NCBI GenBank assembly: GCA_037447655.1
Contig: JBBHKE010001378.1
Location: 535,148-599,147, forward strand
DNA length: 64,000 nucleotides
Source: Zygnema cylindricum
Lineage: Eukaryota > Streptophyta > Zygnematophyceae > Zygnematales > Zygnemataceae
Direction of reading: 5' to 3'
In this document: positions 35,400-47,254 of the stretch, piece after piece
How the letters are laid out: each line of letters starts with the position of its first letter
Position numbering within the stretch: position 1 is the stretch's first letter
Program-made: the position numbers and the translations under genes
Notes under the pieces: generated by a model
What the model was told of the DNA's origin: nothing
What the model saw: only the letters and a program-made list of their open reading frames with translations
The model's database searches: none

Positions 35400-38300
35400 A
35401 TGGTAAGAAGTCTGATTGCTTTCTCTCCTATCCGAAAGCCATGGAGCCGGGCCACTCATTTCTTGCATCTACAATGGCGTTACCGTAGCGATGCCGTGGA
35501 AGAGACAACACATCACCAGGTTCGTATAAACGGATACTGCAATCTAATTTAACTTGTTTTTATTTTGATATTGCTTGTACATACTGTTAGAGCCTCTAAC
35601 CTACATTTTCATGATGAGTTCTGGTGATTTGTTAGCAATTATCATGCTCCATATTGGGAACCTTTCTTTTCAAGATTAGCCTTGTTAGAAGACATATGCA
35701 CATGCATTCAATCTAATAACGGTATTCTTGTGTTATGATGACTATCGTGCATTTTTTTTATTTTTTTTTTAAAGCTTTGGCTATGATTCCCGCCATTGAA
35801 ATCTACATTGGTTGGAACACAAACATCTATTCAAATCTCTAAAATTTCACATGAATTCATCGGTCATATGCATCCATAACCAGTGCTCCGTCTTGGTACA
35901 CCAATGAATCAATCAGTGGGCAAGCAACTGATGGAGTTACTTCACACGTTTGTTTAACATGGAATTTTGAAACTGAATTTCAACCATTTTGGTATGTGAA
36001 GAGGAACGATATCATCAATGGAGAAGTCTAGAAATTAATCGCACATATTGGAGTGTTATGAATTTGCGAAACTTTTTGTGCAAGTTGTGCAGCTACTGGT
36101 TTTGAAATTTGTCCAAATATTTTTTAAAAATGTTATCCACGACGTGGTTTATGCTATGAGTTTCCTGTGATTGTGAACAATGTTCCGTTATTAAATTCAC
36201 TGATTTACACGCCGGAAATACACATGACCATTCAGTTTCTCCTTGCAAATTCTGCATATGTACATGGGATTGTAATTGAACAGAGCGATGTTGAGGAACT
36301 CATCAAGGTTGAGAGTAAACCGGCCCAATCAAAACGTTTTTTGGAGAAGGGCCTTCGTGCCATAGCCGAAATAGAACGCCTCTTGCACTACACTGATCCA
36401 TCAGATTCTCGGTTGCAACCAAAATTGGAGGTGAGAATGAGAACAGGTCCTCGTAATGTTACAACAAATAATTTCCATTCACCTTGTAGAAATTGGTCGT
36501 TTCATAATGTGTCAATGGCCATTTTCAGTCAGCAACATATTAAGAGTGGGCCCTGGGAGAATGTGCCATTTGATCAATGAACTTGTCTTTGGCCTGGTGC
36601 ACTTTTTTCCTTCTTTTTCAAAAGGTTTTCGCTGAAAAAACTCCATTCCAAGAATAAAAAGAACCTGTTGATTAGCCCTCCTGTGTTTTTTAAGCTTACA
36701 GAAAAATGCAATCACTTTTTGCCCTTCGATAAGTTGCTTTCATGGTCAGTCAGGCTCTATTAGACTGCAGAGCATTTTTGGTTATCACCTGTGGATGGTG
36801 CCTTACCTTGCGTGCATAGTAGAAAAAAGTTACAGCCTCGCCCAACTATGTAAGGCACGTGTATTTGCGACAACAAATGCGAGTAGCAACAGAAAAGAAG
36901 TGCTTAAGTTTGTTTATAGTGGGTTTACAGATACACACGTCCTTTAGTTACTAGTGAATGCATATTCTGTTCAAGTAAGTATACAGTTTGCTGTACTAAA
37001 ACAGCAAATTATCCGTGTCGTTCATTGCGGCCACGTGTATGGGGTTACCCGTCACTGTTTGCCCATGAGTATCTTCAAAAAAACATTAACTAGGACGCAC
37101 CGTTGGAGAAGACTTGATGGTCTGCACTTGGCTGCTTTCTTTTGCAAGTAAAAACTGTTGAATAACTTCTCAGCATAATCTGTCACCATTTCCTGGTGGT
37201 GGTGCTTTTTGTTAATTGCTGTACAGGATGCAAAAAGGTCTCTGCGGATGGCCATAGCAGCAGAGACAAGCAATGCGGATGCACTTCTGGCATTGGCCCG
37301 TCTTCATCTCTTCCATGTGGGTCCGGCCCTTTCCACAGATGTGTATGTACCTTCTTTGTACTCGTGCTGTACGTTTACTTTTGCGTTGCTTCATCACTGG
37401 TCGATGGCTGAGTGGTGAAGTCGGCAACAATATGTTTGGCTGGTGTGTGTGTAGAGGCCTGGCTCTCCTACGCCATGTAGCCAATGCAGGGCTGGCAGAT
37501 GCACAATACGAACTGAGCCGTTTTTTATGGCATGAGGTGAGATGGCAACCTCCTCTTATAGGGTAAGTTACATTTAAGCGGTTACTGGCATTACTGGCCA
37601 ATAATCACTACAGTATTCGTACAGACACGTGTACGATTTGTACATTTTTCTGTACAATTACTGCGATAACTGGCCAGTAACGCCAGCGAACACATATGTG
37701 TTATTGCTCTATAACTTTGCCTTGGTACGTATCATGTTTTCTGCTCTCCCAGCTTATGTGCTCCGCGTGTCTCGTGCAGGCAAAAGAGGCTGATGATGGG
37801 ATGAATTCCGTGGCTTTCTCTTATCTTCGCAAAGCTGCTGAACAGGTATACACCGTAGTTTTAATGTGCAAAAAAAGTATGGAAACGCTATGCGTGGTTA
37901 TGCATACCATATGCATACTATAGGTGAAAACCTCGTATTATATGTATAAAGTACCAGATACAGCGTTTCTGCAGGTTTTCACACTTTAGAACTATGGTAT
38001 GCACAGCATCACACCATCAGGCTCCATCTGGTCTAAGAGTAATGGTCAATGCGCATTCATGGTGCTCCTTAGAACAGAGGCTCAAAAATATACTGCAAAG
38101 CATCTCACATGTCTGTGATCTCACACTTTGTTGGACCCTTCCAAGCGTATCACGGTCGGACAGTCAGCACTCAGTCAATCTCTTAGTCTTTGCACAAGGA
38201 TCATGGTAACAAGCATTCGGATTTTCAGGAATATGCCCCGAATGAATTACGCCAACTGCGTCTGTTATGCGTTCAAAGTCTGATCTCCTTTTTCTTCTTG

Positions 38301-39459
38301 ACATTTGTCGCAGAAGCATACAGAAGCGTTATTCTCTCTTGGGCTGTTGCTGTCCAGTGGAGATGGGATGGAGTACAACGTTGATGAGGCGAAATTGTGC
38401 TTCTTGACAGCAGCACAGCAAGTTGAGTCCCGACCTTTGTTCATGTCAAAATTGATGGAAAATGACCATTAACATTCTGTTGTCGTTTTTGACAAAGCTT
38501 TAACTAAGCCTGGTTTCATTTCACTACGTGTTTTAGTACTCATTCCACAGTGAAATGGATACAAAAGTGTAATATGAAGTGTTCAAGGCTTCTACAGGAT
38601 TCAATACGGTTACAAATCATACTATTTACGGCAGAAAATCATGAAGCATTTCTGTCGTTGTCGGCTTTTATTACGTGCTGAGACGGTACGTTTAACGTGC
38701 TAAAACAATAGGAAACTCTATGCATTGTTACTCCGCGTAGCACGAGAACTATAGCAAACTAAATGTGAAATTATCTGTATAGTACACGCGATGCACAAGG
38801 TAACAACTTATGGCGTTTCCACCTGTCTTCGCACATTAAACCTATGGATTATAGTGCATTTTGCTTACCAGGGAATGCCGGGTTTTTGCCAGGGACATGC
38901 TGGTGCTGCGACCATGTATGGGGCAATGCTGGCTCGAGGTATGCACACCACACTCCGCTAAATGGAGCTAGAACGAGAAGATTTTTGAATTTTTGTCCAG
39001 TGTTTTCGGGTATTACACCAATTATATGAACCAACTATAAACTGAATTATGTGAATCATGCAGATTACAGGTATTTATGATTATGTAGTAATCTTAAATA
39101 GATTTGTATCACAAAAGTATTCATGTCATTTCTTTTCTTGTATGTTATGCATTTTCTGTCCATCCTGACAATAAAACTTGTATTTATTGAGTTCTGATTA
39201 TTGCATCCAGATTGCACAACACATTCATTACATTATTACCAACTGACTCAGCGATTTTGGGACTGGGCTTGCAGAAGTTGCTTCATCCACACAATATAGA
39301 GAGGATACGTCCACACGGTACAGAGAGGATGATATTATGAATCAAAAAAGAAAGGAGGCGCGTGCATGGCTTGAAGCTGCAGCTGAAAATGGTGATCAAT
39401 TGGCATTCAAGTGGCTCCAAGCCGAGAAAATATCACACTCAAAGGTAGATAGTACATGA
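35400..39459 (+). CDS. Sel1-like repeat (TPR-type) protein, probably mitochondrial
   Basis: Eight exons join in frame: 35400-35519, 36284-36430, 37227-37342, 37455-37536, 37780-37845, 38314-38421, 38872-38938, 39275-39459, giving 296 aa. Exon 1 encodes an acidic-free, Arg/Ser/aromatic N terminus (MVRSLIAFSPIRKPWSRATH) typical of a mitochondrial presequence. Sel1-like helical repeats follow: AETSNADALLALARLHLFHV, HVANAGLADAQYELSRFLWH, NSVAFSYLRKAAEQKHTEAL with FSLGLLLSSGDGMEYNVDEA, then HAGAATMYGAMLAR and the C-terminal AWLEAAAENGDQLAFKWLQA. Such repeats are scaffolds for protein assembly; the partner is unknown. Exon 1 was chosen because its ATG, phase 0 end and presequence fit. This first exon is less certain than the rest. 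A function beyond binding cannot be assigned. Confidence 0.8.
37585..37686. mobile_element. Small foldback element in an intron of the Sel1-like gene
   Basis: Ends CTGGCATTACTGGCCA and TGGCCAGTAACGCCAG are inverted repeats with one mismatch, 102 bp apart end to end. A similar end (ccagtaacgccag) occurs at 28171-28183. No clear target duplication was seen, so class is unknown. Confidence 0.55.
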
Positions 39460-39796
39460 CGAGAATTCGGAGTGTTGAGAAATTAGGCCACAAGATTAAG
39501 AATTTTTTATCAGCAGGCACCAAAATAACGAGCAAAGAAAAAATGTTCTCAGATGGTTTACCATTGGGCTTGTTTTAATATATTTTTCTTTTTTTTTAAT
39601 AACCTTAACTTTAAAAACAAATTTTGTAAAATTTTCTATAATGGTCCTATAACTGAATTTACCGTGTAAAGCATGACAAATATTGACTTGCTGGCTGCCT
39701 ACCTCCATAAACATGTGATTATAAAGCTTTGTCTATACCCGACCAATTGGATTTCATGTTGTTACTCAGAATTTGATGATTTCGAACTAAAATGAG
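39460..39796. other. Tail-to-tail intergenic spacer
   Basis: 337 bp between the stop codons of the plus-strand Sel1-like gene and the minus-strand phosphatase gene. A/T-rich; presumably holds both 3' UTRs. No further gene seen. Confidence 0.6.
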
Positions 39797-42350
39797 TCAA
39801 ACACTTCCAGCTCCACGCCACTTTCTAAAAGCCTGTGAAGAGAAAACTGCCACTGCCAGTCCACATGCACAAGCCAGTGCAGTTCTTACGGAATTCCTGC
39901 TTGCATCCGATTGGACGGCCGGAGACACCACTGTTTCCCAGAGCCATCCCCAACCGATGGCCGATAAAGATCCCACGAATCCTCCCACCACCACCTGCTC
40001 AGGAGTGTGTAGGCCTGTGGCAATTCGCAGCCATGACTGCCAACCCAACCACAGTCCACGAAATCACACTTTATCACATCATCCTCTTTTGTCATTTTGC
40101 CATGCATCGCAACATTTTTTTACTACATCCAATTTTGCCATTTTGCCATGGATCACATTGTCAACCGCAACAGCCAATCTACATGAAGTTTTGAACCTTT
40201 CAAAAAAAATTGTCATAAAACTCTCACGATGCTGAATAAACATGCTGAGGGAGAAACAGTTGAACCATCATGAGCCATGCATACCAAGAATACTGATGTC
40301 GCCACAATGGAAGCCGCCATGGCAATGGATAGTGCGGATGCTCCATATGATGCCAAAACTGCAACACAGATCCCCAAAACAGTCAAAATCTTCCAACCGG
40401 ATCCAACGGCCAGTTTCCAAATGAACGAGGAAGCCCAAATGGATCGGAATAGGCATTCCAGCATTATTCAGAACCAAAAAGGAAAGCGTTCCAAACCGGT
40501 TACGGTTTTCTAATTACTTTCCGGCTTATTTACTTGTATCGTTTTTCACCCAGTAATCCAATTTGGGAAGCATTTTAATATTTAGGCAAGGTGAAGAACG
40601 AAGCAACAATGATCAATCACATGTTGCTTGCGAATATCGGCCAGGACACTAATAATGAAAAAGTGTCTCTGGGACATAACATGCACATGGCGTGACAAAA
40701 CACTGACTCATCAATCAAAACACAAGTTACACAATTAGACCTGTCACAGAAAAAGATAAGGCTATTGGTCACCCACTCATGACTGCACTGTATGTTGCGA
40801 GGAATCCCAAGCTTTGAGCGTGGGATGACGGCATTCCCGGATCAATCTTCAATCCAAGAGCGCTGTCCGGCCGGCTCTGATTAAGAAGGCGTTTCAAAAG
40901 CTTTGAAAAAACACTGTTGAAGACTGAGCCCACAATGCACCATGCAACCATCTCATCGCGACGCCACAAAAGGACAGAGGCGGCTGCAAATGACACCAAC
41001 CACTTCGTCTGCACGCAAAATCTACCCCCGTCAACTAATCACGACAATAAACAAGGAACTCGCATCCATTTTAAGCAGGTTACAACATCTCTAATAGGGA
41101 AACTAACCATAGAGATTTGGCTGTGGATTGCTTTCTCTCCCTCCCTCCCTCCTCCCTCTCCTTCTTCCCATCCCTCTCTCCCTTCCTCCCTTTAGAAACT
41201 GACCGAGCTAGGAAAAAAGATCTTCGGCGAATCAACCATCTCCATCTCTATCGCTCCCTTCATGTACCCATATTCAGTTCTTTTACGGTGCATTAATGTT
41301 TTGGCCTTTCATGGGTCACATTATACCAAGAATTGATGAAAATGAACACTAAAAAGAAATCAACATTAGGAAGACAAAGAAAGTGAAAGAAAGAAGAATG
41401 TTAAAAAAGTAATCAATAACTAAAAACGAAATTCATGACGGAGGAAGAACAAAAATCTGAAACGAGTGGGGAAAAAAAGGCACGTGAGGAGAACAGGGAA
41501 GAGAAAGAGAGATAATTCAAGAATCCAAGCATGTGTGTAAGAAAAGACTAAGGACATTTGTTATCTGCCATATCCACTTCGAAATGGTATGTGATTCATT
41601 TTGTCCCTCACTTCCGCCATGAGATAAGCTTGTAAAAGGATTTGCCTTGGGATCTAAAATCTATCAATTACATGTTAGCCTACGCCACAGACATGGAAAA
41701 AAAACCATCATCGACTTCGGCGGGGAATAATTTGACTCGACAATGCATAAACAACTCATTCACATTGGATTTCGTGCGAACAAAATGAAAATCCAAACGA
41801 TCCGTTTAGTACAATAATATTTCATTAGCATAGACAGAGAACAAGGAGGCACCAAGTGACAAAAATGAAAAAAATAAACAAGTAATTAAAAGAAAACGCA
41901 TGTTATTCAAGGTTAAAGTAAATTTCTTGAGGCCATGGAAAGATCAGCTGCGTTTGATAACCATACCAAAGCCATGAAGCACACACATATCCTCCGATCA
42001 TTTTTGAATGAGGCCAAGCCAAACATAAACTACATGATGGGAGAACAATAGGAGCCTGCTTCCCTCACCTTGCTATTAATGTACCACAACAAGCTTGAAA
42101 CATCATGTCTTCCATTGTGTTCCCCTCCATCCTCTCTCAACAGACTTTGCATTATCACCGAGGGCCTTCGTCCAAAATCCCTCCTGCTTGCCCCGAGCTG
42201 ATTGCCAAAAGCTCCAGCACTTCGGGTCCCTGCGACAGACCATGGACCTTCATCAAACACTTTATCTGACTGGCCAACTATGATCCTCCAGCTGTGCTCA
42301 GATAATTTAAGGTTTTGCTCCCTTGGCTGTACCCGAGCCAAGGCCGCCAT
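39797..42350 (-). CDS. LPPE: Plastid lipid phosphate phosphatase, epsilon type (PAP2 family)
   Basis: Dephosphorylates phosphatidate to diacylglycerol in plastid membranes, by analogy with plant LPP epsilon. Four minus-strand exons: 42350-42069, 41008-40777, 40358-40285, 40036-39797, giving 275 aa. Residues 1-94 are a Ser/Arg-containing transit-like region (MAALARVQPREQNLKLSEHS). PAP2 motif 1 is KRLLNQSRP, motif 2 is DPGMPSSHAQS, and motif 3 is SWLRIATGLHTPEQVVVG, where the final Asp of classical PAP2 enzymes is Gln as in the epsilon subgroup. Hydrophobic segments include WLVSFAAASVLLW, ALSIAMAASIVATSVFL and a C-terminal TALACACGLAVAVF stretch. The donor after exon 2 (gtgggt) was chosen to keep the membrane segment in frame; phases then agree throughout. 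Identity as PAP2 is firm, and the plastid location is inferred. Confidence 0.88.
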
Positions 42351-44068
42351 TTTGAGTGACAAAGATTCCACTTCTGCGTGACGATGCCCAGCCTCCCATT
42401 ATGGCACCATGGCCCAACCTGCGTGTGCCACTTGTGCATTGCACACTGCAGAGAGGAGGAAGGGACAGCATGCCTCGCGGCATCCTACCTGCCACTCTCG
42501 AGCAGAGGGCAGGGCCTGGCGCCATAAGGACGAAAGCCTTTTTCTAAGCTTCTCCACAGTGTCCCCTTCTTGTCAACTGCAATGACGGGACCCGGCACAG
42601 AGGATCCATAGTTACTTAGGTATATTGGAAGGCTTCTATAGCTTCATAGAAGTTTAAACAAATTCGAACTCATATTTGGAGATTTCAAGCTTTCTATATT
42701 TATGGAGAAGAAGGGTATTACAATTTAACAACAGTAACTGACTCGTAAGGGTGGTCTGAGATAGGGTGTCGTTACAATGACAACAAGTTACATAAATTAT
42801 CTTCCGGGCAAATTTCATTACTAGTACAAAAAAAGGATGTAGAAACTTGAACTTTATGCTGGAAATGGTTTCATTACACGTTCTCTGAAAGGTATAAAAT
42901 AAATCATTTGATTGCTGTGTGGTTTCCACCTCTTTTCAAAACCTTATGATTGCAGATTGCGGTAAACATTGTATTCTGAACAATAGAAATGATTCCATCC
43001 AATAAAGAATTGGCATTGTAGATATGCTAAGCCATCCGGTTAAGAACACAAACAAAACATAAGCAATAAACTTGCAGCATTGAGCAAAAGAATATTCAAC
43101 TAGTACAATCCAAAATGAAGAGAGGCAAATGAAGAGAAAATTTCAACGCCTGACAGAGAACAACCGGCCATGGGCATTTAACAGCAGAAACTGCACTAGA
43201 GATACAGACTGGAAGACAAAGTAAAGAGAGAAAAAAATAAACATTGAGAAGAGAAGCAGCGTGGCATTGGGTGACGAAGCTGGCAAGCTACTCAAGTTGA
43301 AGGAATAGGAAAGTCAAAACATACAAAAAAATGCGCCATACGATGGAAATAAGATTTATTTCGTACGCATTAAGCACAATCCTCAGCGCATACTGGCAGT
43401 CAAAACTCAAGTGGAGAAAAATAGAGAGCGAGAGAGAGAGAGAGAGAGAGAGAAAAGGAAAGACGTGAGAGAGAAAAGCGCGTCTCTATTTTTTAAATGC
43501 TAGAACCATCTCACTCACCACTCATGCAAATGTGCCCAAGCTTCAGAAGCGCACAAAGTGTACGGACGTGTATCGATTTTAGCGTCAACGCTATTTTTGC
43601 CACTCATATCAATTTTTCTCCGAGCACGCATGCCAGATTATTAATTGACGGTTGCGATGGTTTTGCACCGTACCGTACATTATGCGTGTTTTGAAATCTG
43701 CACTGAGTTTGCGCACTTTTTGTTCACTCATCACTTCCAGAAAACGAGCTCAAGAGAACACGTAGCGTAATGAGTTTTCTCCGTACAGATTTGTTTTGTG
43801 CCTTTATAAAGTACTACAGTATCTGTGTCGGAACAAGAAATTCTTTCTGACCGTCCGATGACACGATTCTTTGAATCGATCACTGCACTCAATCGTGCCA
43901 TGGTCTTGTCAACGAGGACGCCACGAGGCAAATATCTGACCGTACTGTACTATATGTATCGCCACGTGTCCTTCCGGGCGCGGCGGCCGTAATTCGCTTA
44001 GGTCAGCCTTCATATTCCTCCTCCTGCAGGAGAGGAAAGCTAATTTCACACGTGGCAACACGTGACAG
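42351..44068. promoter_or_regulatory. Head-to-head intergenic region of two plastid-protein genes
   Basis: Shared upstream region of the phosphatase (minus) and SLH (plus) genes. A GA microsatellite lies at 43430-43453. Near the SLH gene there are CACGTG cores at 43963-43968, 44049-44054 and 44059-44064, and GTAC-rich sites such as accgtaccgtacatt (43668-43682) and tccgtacagattt (43780 onward). Most of 42550-43400 is A/T-rich with no gene. Confidence 0.45.
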
Positions 44069-47000
44069 ATGGGCGATCCCATGAGCACTGCTTTATCGCC
44101 ACCTGGCGCCTCTAATGTCAGGGAGGCCGCATTGTTGTCCTTTTCCTCTGGTACGCTCTTTTTGCGCTCCCAGCCGGCTTCTGCCACGTGGCTGCCGTAC
44201 AGGACTTCGACATGGTCCAGCCGTGGCCAGCGTACGGAGGTCGCCGCCATGGCTTCCAGCAGGGGACAGGCGGGAGGGTACGGTCATGGCGGCAGCCATT
44301 CTGTGAGTGCTGTGGCAGGGGAGGTGAGAGAGGCTGTGGAGGGACTGGAGGAGGAGAGGGAACAGTCTGACGTGGCACCGAGGCAAGTCATGGGGAATGG
44401 TAAGTATGTAAAGAACGGTTCGTTTCAGAGGAGCTCGTTTGCGATGAAGACATGGCTGCCGGTGGCGGTTGAGACAGACGGCTATGGAGGTTGGAACACA
44501 CCAATCAATATCGATTTTGATTTGCCGTACGGCACGAGGTCATTGCCAAGTAAGTATCGATACTGAACAATTTCACGGTGGCAATAATGAGAGTACTGTT
44601 GTTTTCTTGGAGCTAAACAGTGTGGCAAATTGTAATTTATTTCTTTTTCTTAGGTCGGGAGTTCTGTGAAATATGGAATATGTTTTTCTTTTTGTGCAAC
44701 TCGACGGCATCGGTATATATTTTTAGGATTTTTAGAATTATAAAAATGGAAAAGGACTCTGCAGTCCTTCCAAACTTGAAGTGTGGTCAAGAATTCGCAT
44801 AATTGCAGCCAAAAATGGCAAAGCGCACTTACTGGAATGCAGTTACCCTTTGTTAGTTTTGTAGAAAGGATGCGGTCCAATTGTTTGTAATCTTTACATC
44901 TGAATGCTGTACAAACTCATTTTCTTCTTTCCCTCTCCCTCTCCTTCTCCCTTTCCCTCTCCCTCTCCCTGTCCCTCGTATCAATATAGGCATGTTCTCC
45001 AACATGTATGATTTTTTTTATGTCTCTTTTCTAATTTCAACAGTATTCTCCTCTCGTAGATTTGTCTAGACCATATTTCATGGTCTATACAAAATTCAAG
45101 AAATGTAAAAATCTGTTTTAAACTGCATAAATACGTGCCGCTTTATTTGTATTGTTTTCTGAGTCTATAATACCAAATTGCTGTTATTTCTCTGGATCTT
45201 GGCGCATAACATTTACATCCTCGGTGAAATTGACCATTATGCTTTTTTTTTTCTTTTTAATTTTCTAGATACCTTAGTTTTTTTTAATTTTCTAGATACC
45301 TTAGTTTTTTTTCAATTTTTAAGTGCAAACAACGTCCTTCTCTGTACACTCGGTTCACAATACCCTTTTCTTTGCATTCTTCGCAATTTTTTGGTAGTCG
45401 TATGTGTACTTATTTTCAGAAATTACCGTTGTCTTATCCAATTATACTGTTTTCTGAAATTTATCTACACAAGGAGTTCACTTCAAAAAACCAAAAGAGA
45501 ATTCTCCGTTTTCAACGAGGACGATAAGCAACGACAATGAACCACCAATAGTGTTGTGAATCAATGCTGGGAGGATTTTCATATTCTAAATTAGCAAGTT
45601 ACAGTAATTCTTTCTCTTGGTTCTAGAAGAGCCCACAGACCTCACGTTCTTGTCCTCTTACGTATTTGACGGACTTCTACCAGAATCCACACTTATTCTT
45701 GTGTCCATTTTGAAGGTCCACCCACTCTCCACCTCGACTTCTGTTCTAATTTAGCGATTTTCCCACTTGAACTTCGGTCGTTTACTGACCTCTTTACAGT
45801 GGAAAAGTGAGGCAAGTCCATTACGTCTTATGTCGCTACATTCAATCTCCACGTACCATTTTAGAATTCGGGCGAAAATTGTTTGGAAAGAGTAGTCGGG
45901 CATACATTATGGGAAGTGCTTTTTAAAGTGAATGGATTTTGTTGGTGTTGCTGTGTTTTTTTTTGGATGATGCTTCTTTTATGTGTGTTTGCCGGGATTC
46001 ACCAGGTATCAACATTTTGTCTTTACTGCATTTTGGTGGAAAAGACAAAAGGATTGAAAGACACTCACTGGGATTCAATACTACTATCACTCACATTCTC
46101 TGACTGTCTTCAAGTGACCTGGAAATAATATGGCATTTGGCTATCGAACTTAAATTGTTCAACTTCACCAAGTAATTTCCCACATTTGTCATCTTCTATT
46201 TCCATTTTATGTACACTTTTTTTGTTGTTTTCATAGACAACTTTTTCCATGTAATATCAGAGCGCTTTGCTTGGAAAATAAAATGAATTAAAGCATTCTT
46301 ACTATTCCCACTATATCTTCCTGTGGACCCTGTGACAAAAATTGTAACTGTAGTTCTAATTGTAACTGTAGCCCGAACTAGAGCTAGAAGTAAAACTAGG
46401 ACTGGAATTTAAACTCGACCAGGAACTGGAAATGGAAACTGAAAATGTAACCGGGGAAACGGGAAACCGTCAACGGGAAACTGAAAATGGGTACCAGGAA
46501 ACTGGGAAAGCGGACATCTGGGAAAATGGAACGGGAAAACACGAATCGGGAAAGGGAAACGGGAAGTTGGAACTGGGAACCAAAAACTGGAACTAGAATT
46601 AACTGGAACTGATTTCTCTGTTTTCATTTCTCTGTTTTCTTTTGTTGTTCCCCAGAGCTAGTGGCGGTTCTCCTGGCAGCAGCGGCTCTGGCCTCTGTGA
46701 GCCGTCAGATGCGCCACGGAGGGCACCTGCCAGGTCAGCATCTACTGTCACGTGGCAGATGGGGGGGGGAGAGGAGGGGACAGCAGCTGGCCTCATCAGG
46801 CAGACTGGAAAGCAGGGCAGCAAGGGAAGTGGGCCTGTAGGAAATTAAAGTAGAGAAATGTGAGTGGTACAAAAGAAAAAGAGATAAGGGGAGGTGGGTA
46901 GGGGTCGAGGATAGGAGAAATTTAAGTCTTCGGTAAAGCCAGCATGTAAAAGCCAAAACGAAAGGAAGAGAGGGAGAGCGGGAGGGAGGGGGGAAGGGAG

Positions 47001-47183
47001 AGAAAGAAAGAATGTAATTGTGAGAGTGTCTCTGTCATTCTCTTGAAGCCGTTGAACCTTCACCCAAGCAAGTCAGGGTAAGAGAGAGAGAGAGAGAAAG
47101 TAAAAAAGAAAGAGAGGCTGTGAGCGAGGGAGAGAAAGAGCGAAAGCGAGAGCGCAAGAGGGAGCGCGCACAAGAGAGAAAAG

Positions 47184-47254
<71 letters not shown>

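Noticed and set aside
35234-35488. 84-codon ORF as the first exon of the Sel1-like gene
   Set aside because: Its frame hits a stop at 35486-35488 before the donor; the ATG at 35400 in another frame reaches the donor in phase 0 and encodes a presequence.
40213-40464. Full-length 83-codon hydrophobic minus-strand ORF as a separate membrane protein
   Set aside because: Only 40285-40358 is needed as an exon of the lipid phosphate phosphatase; the rest is intron on either side.
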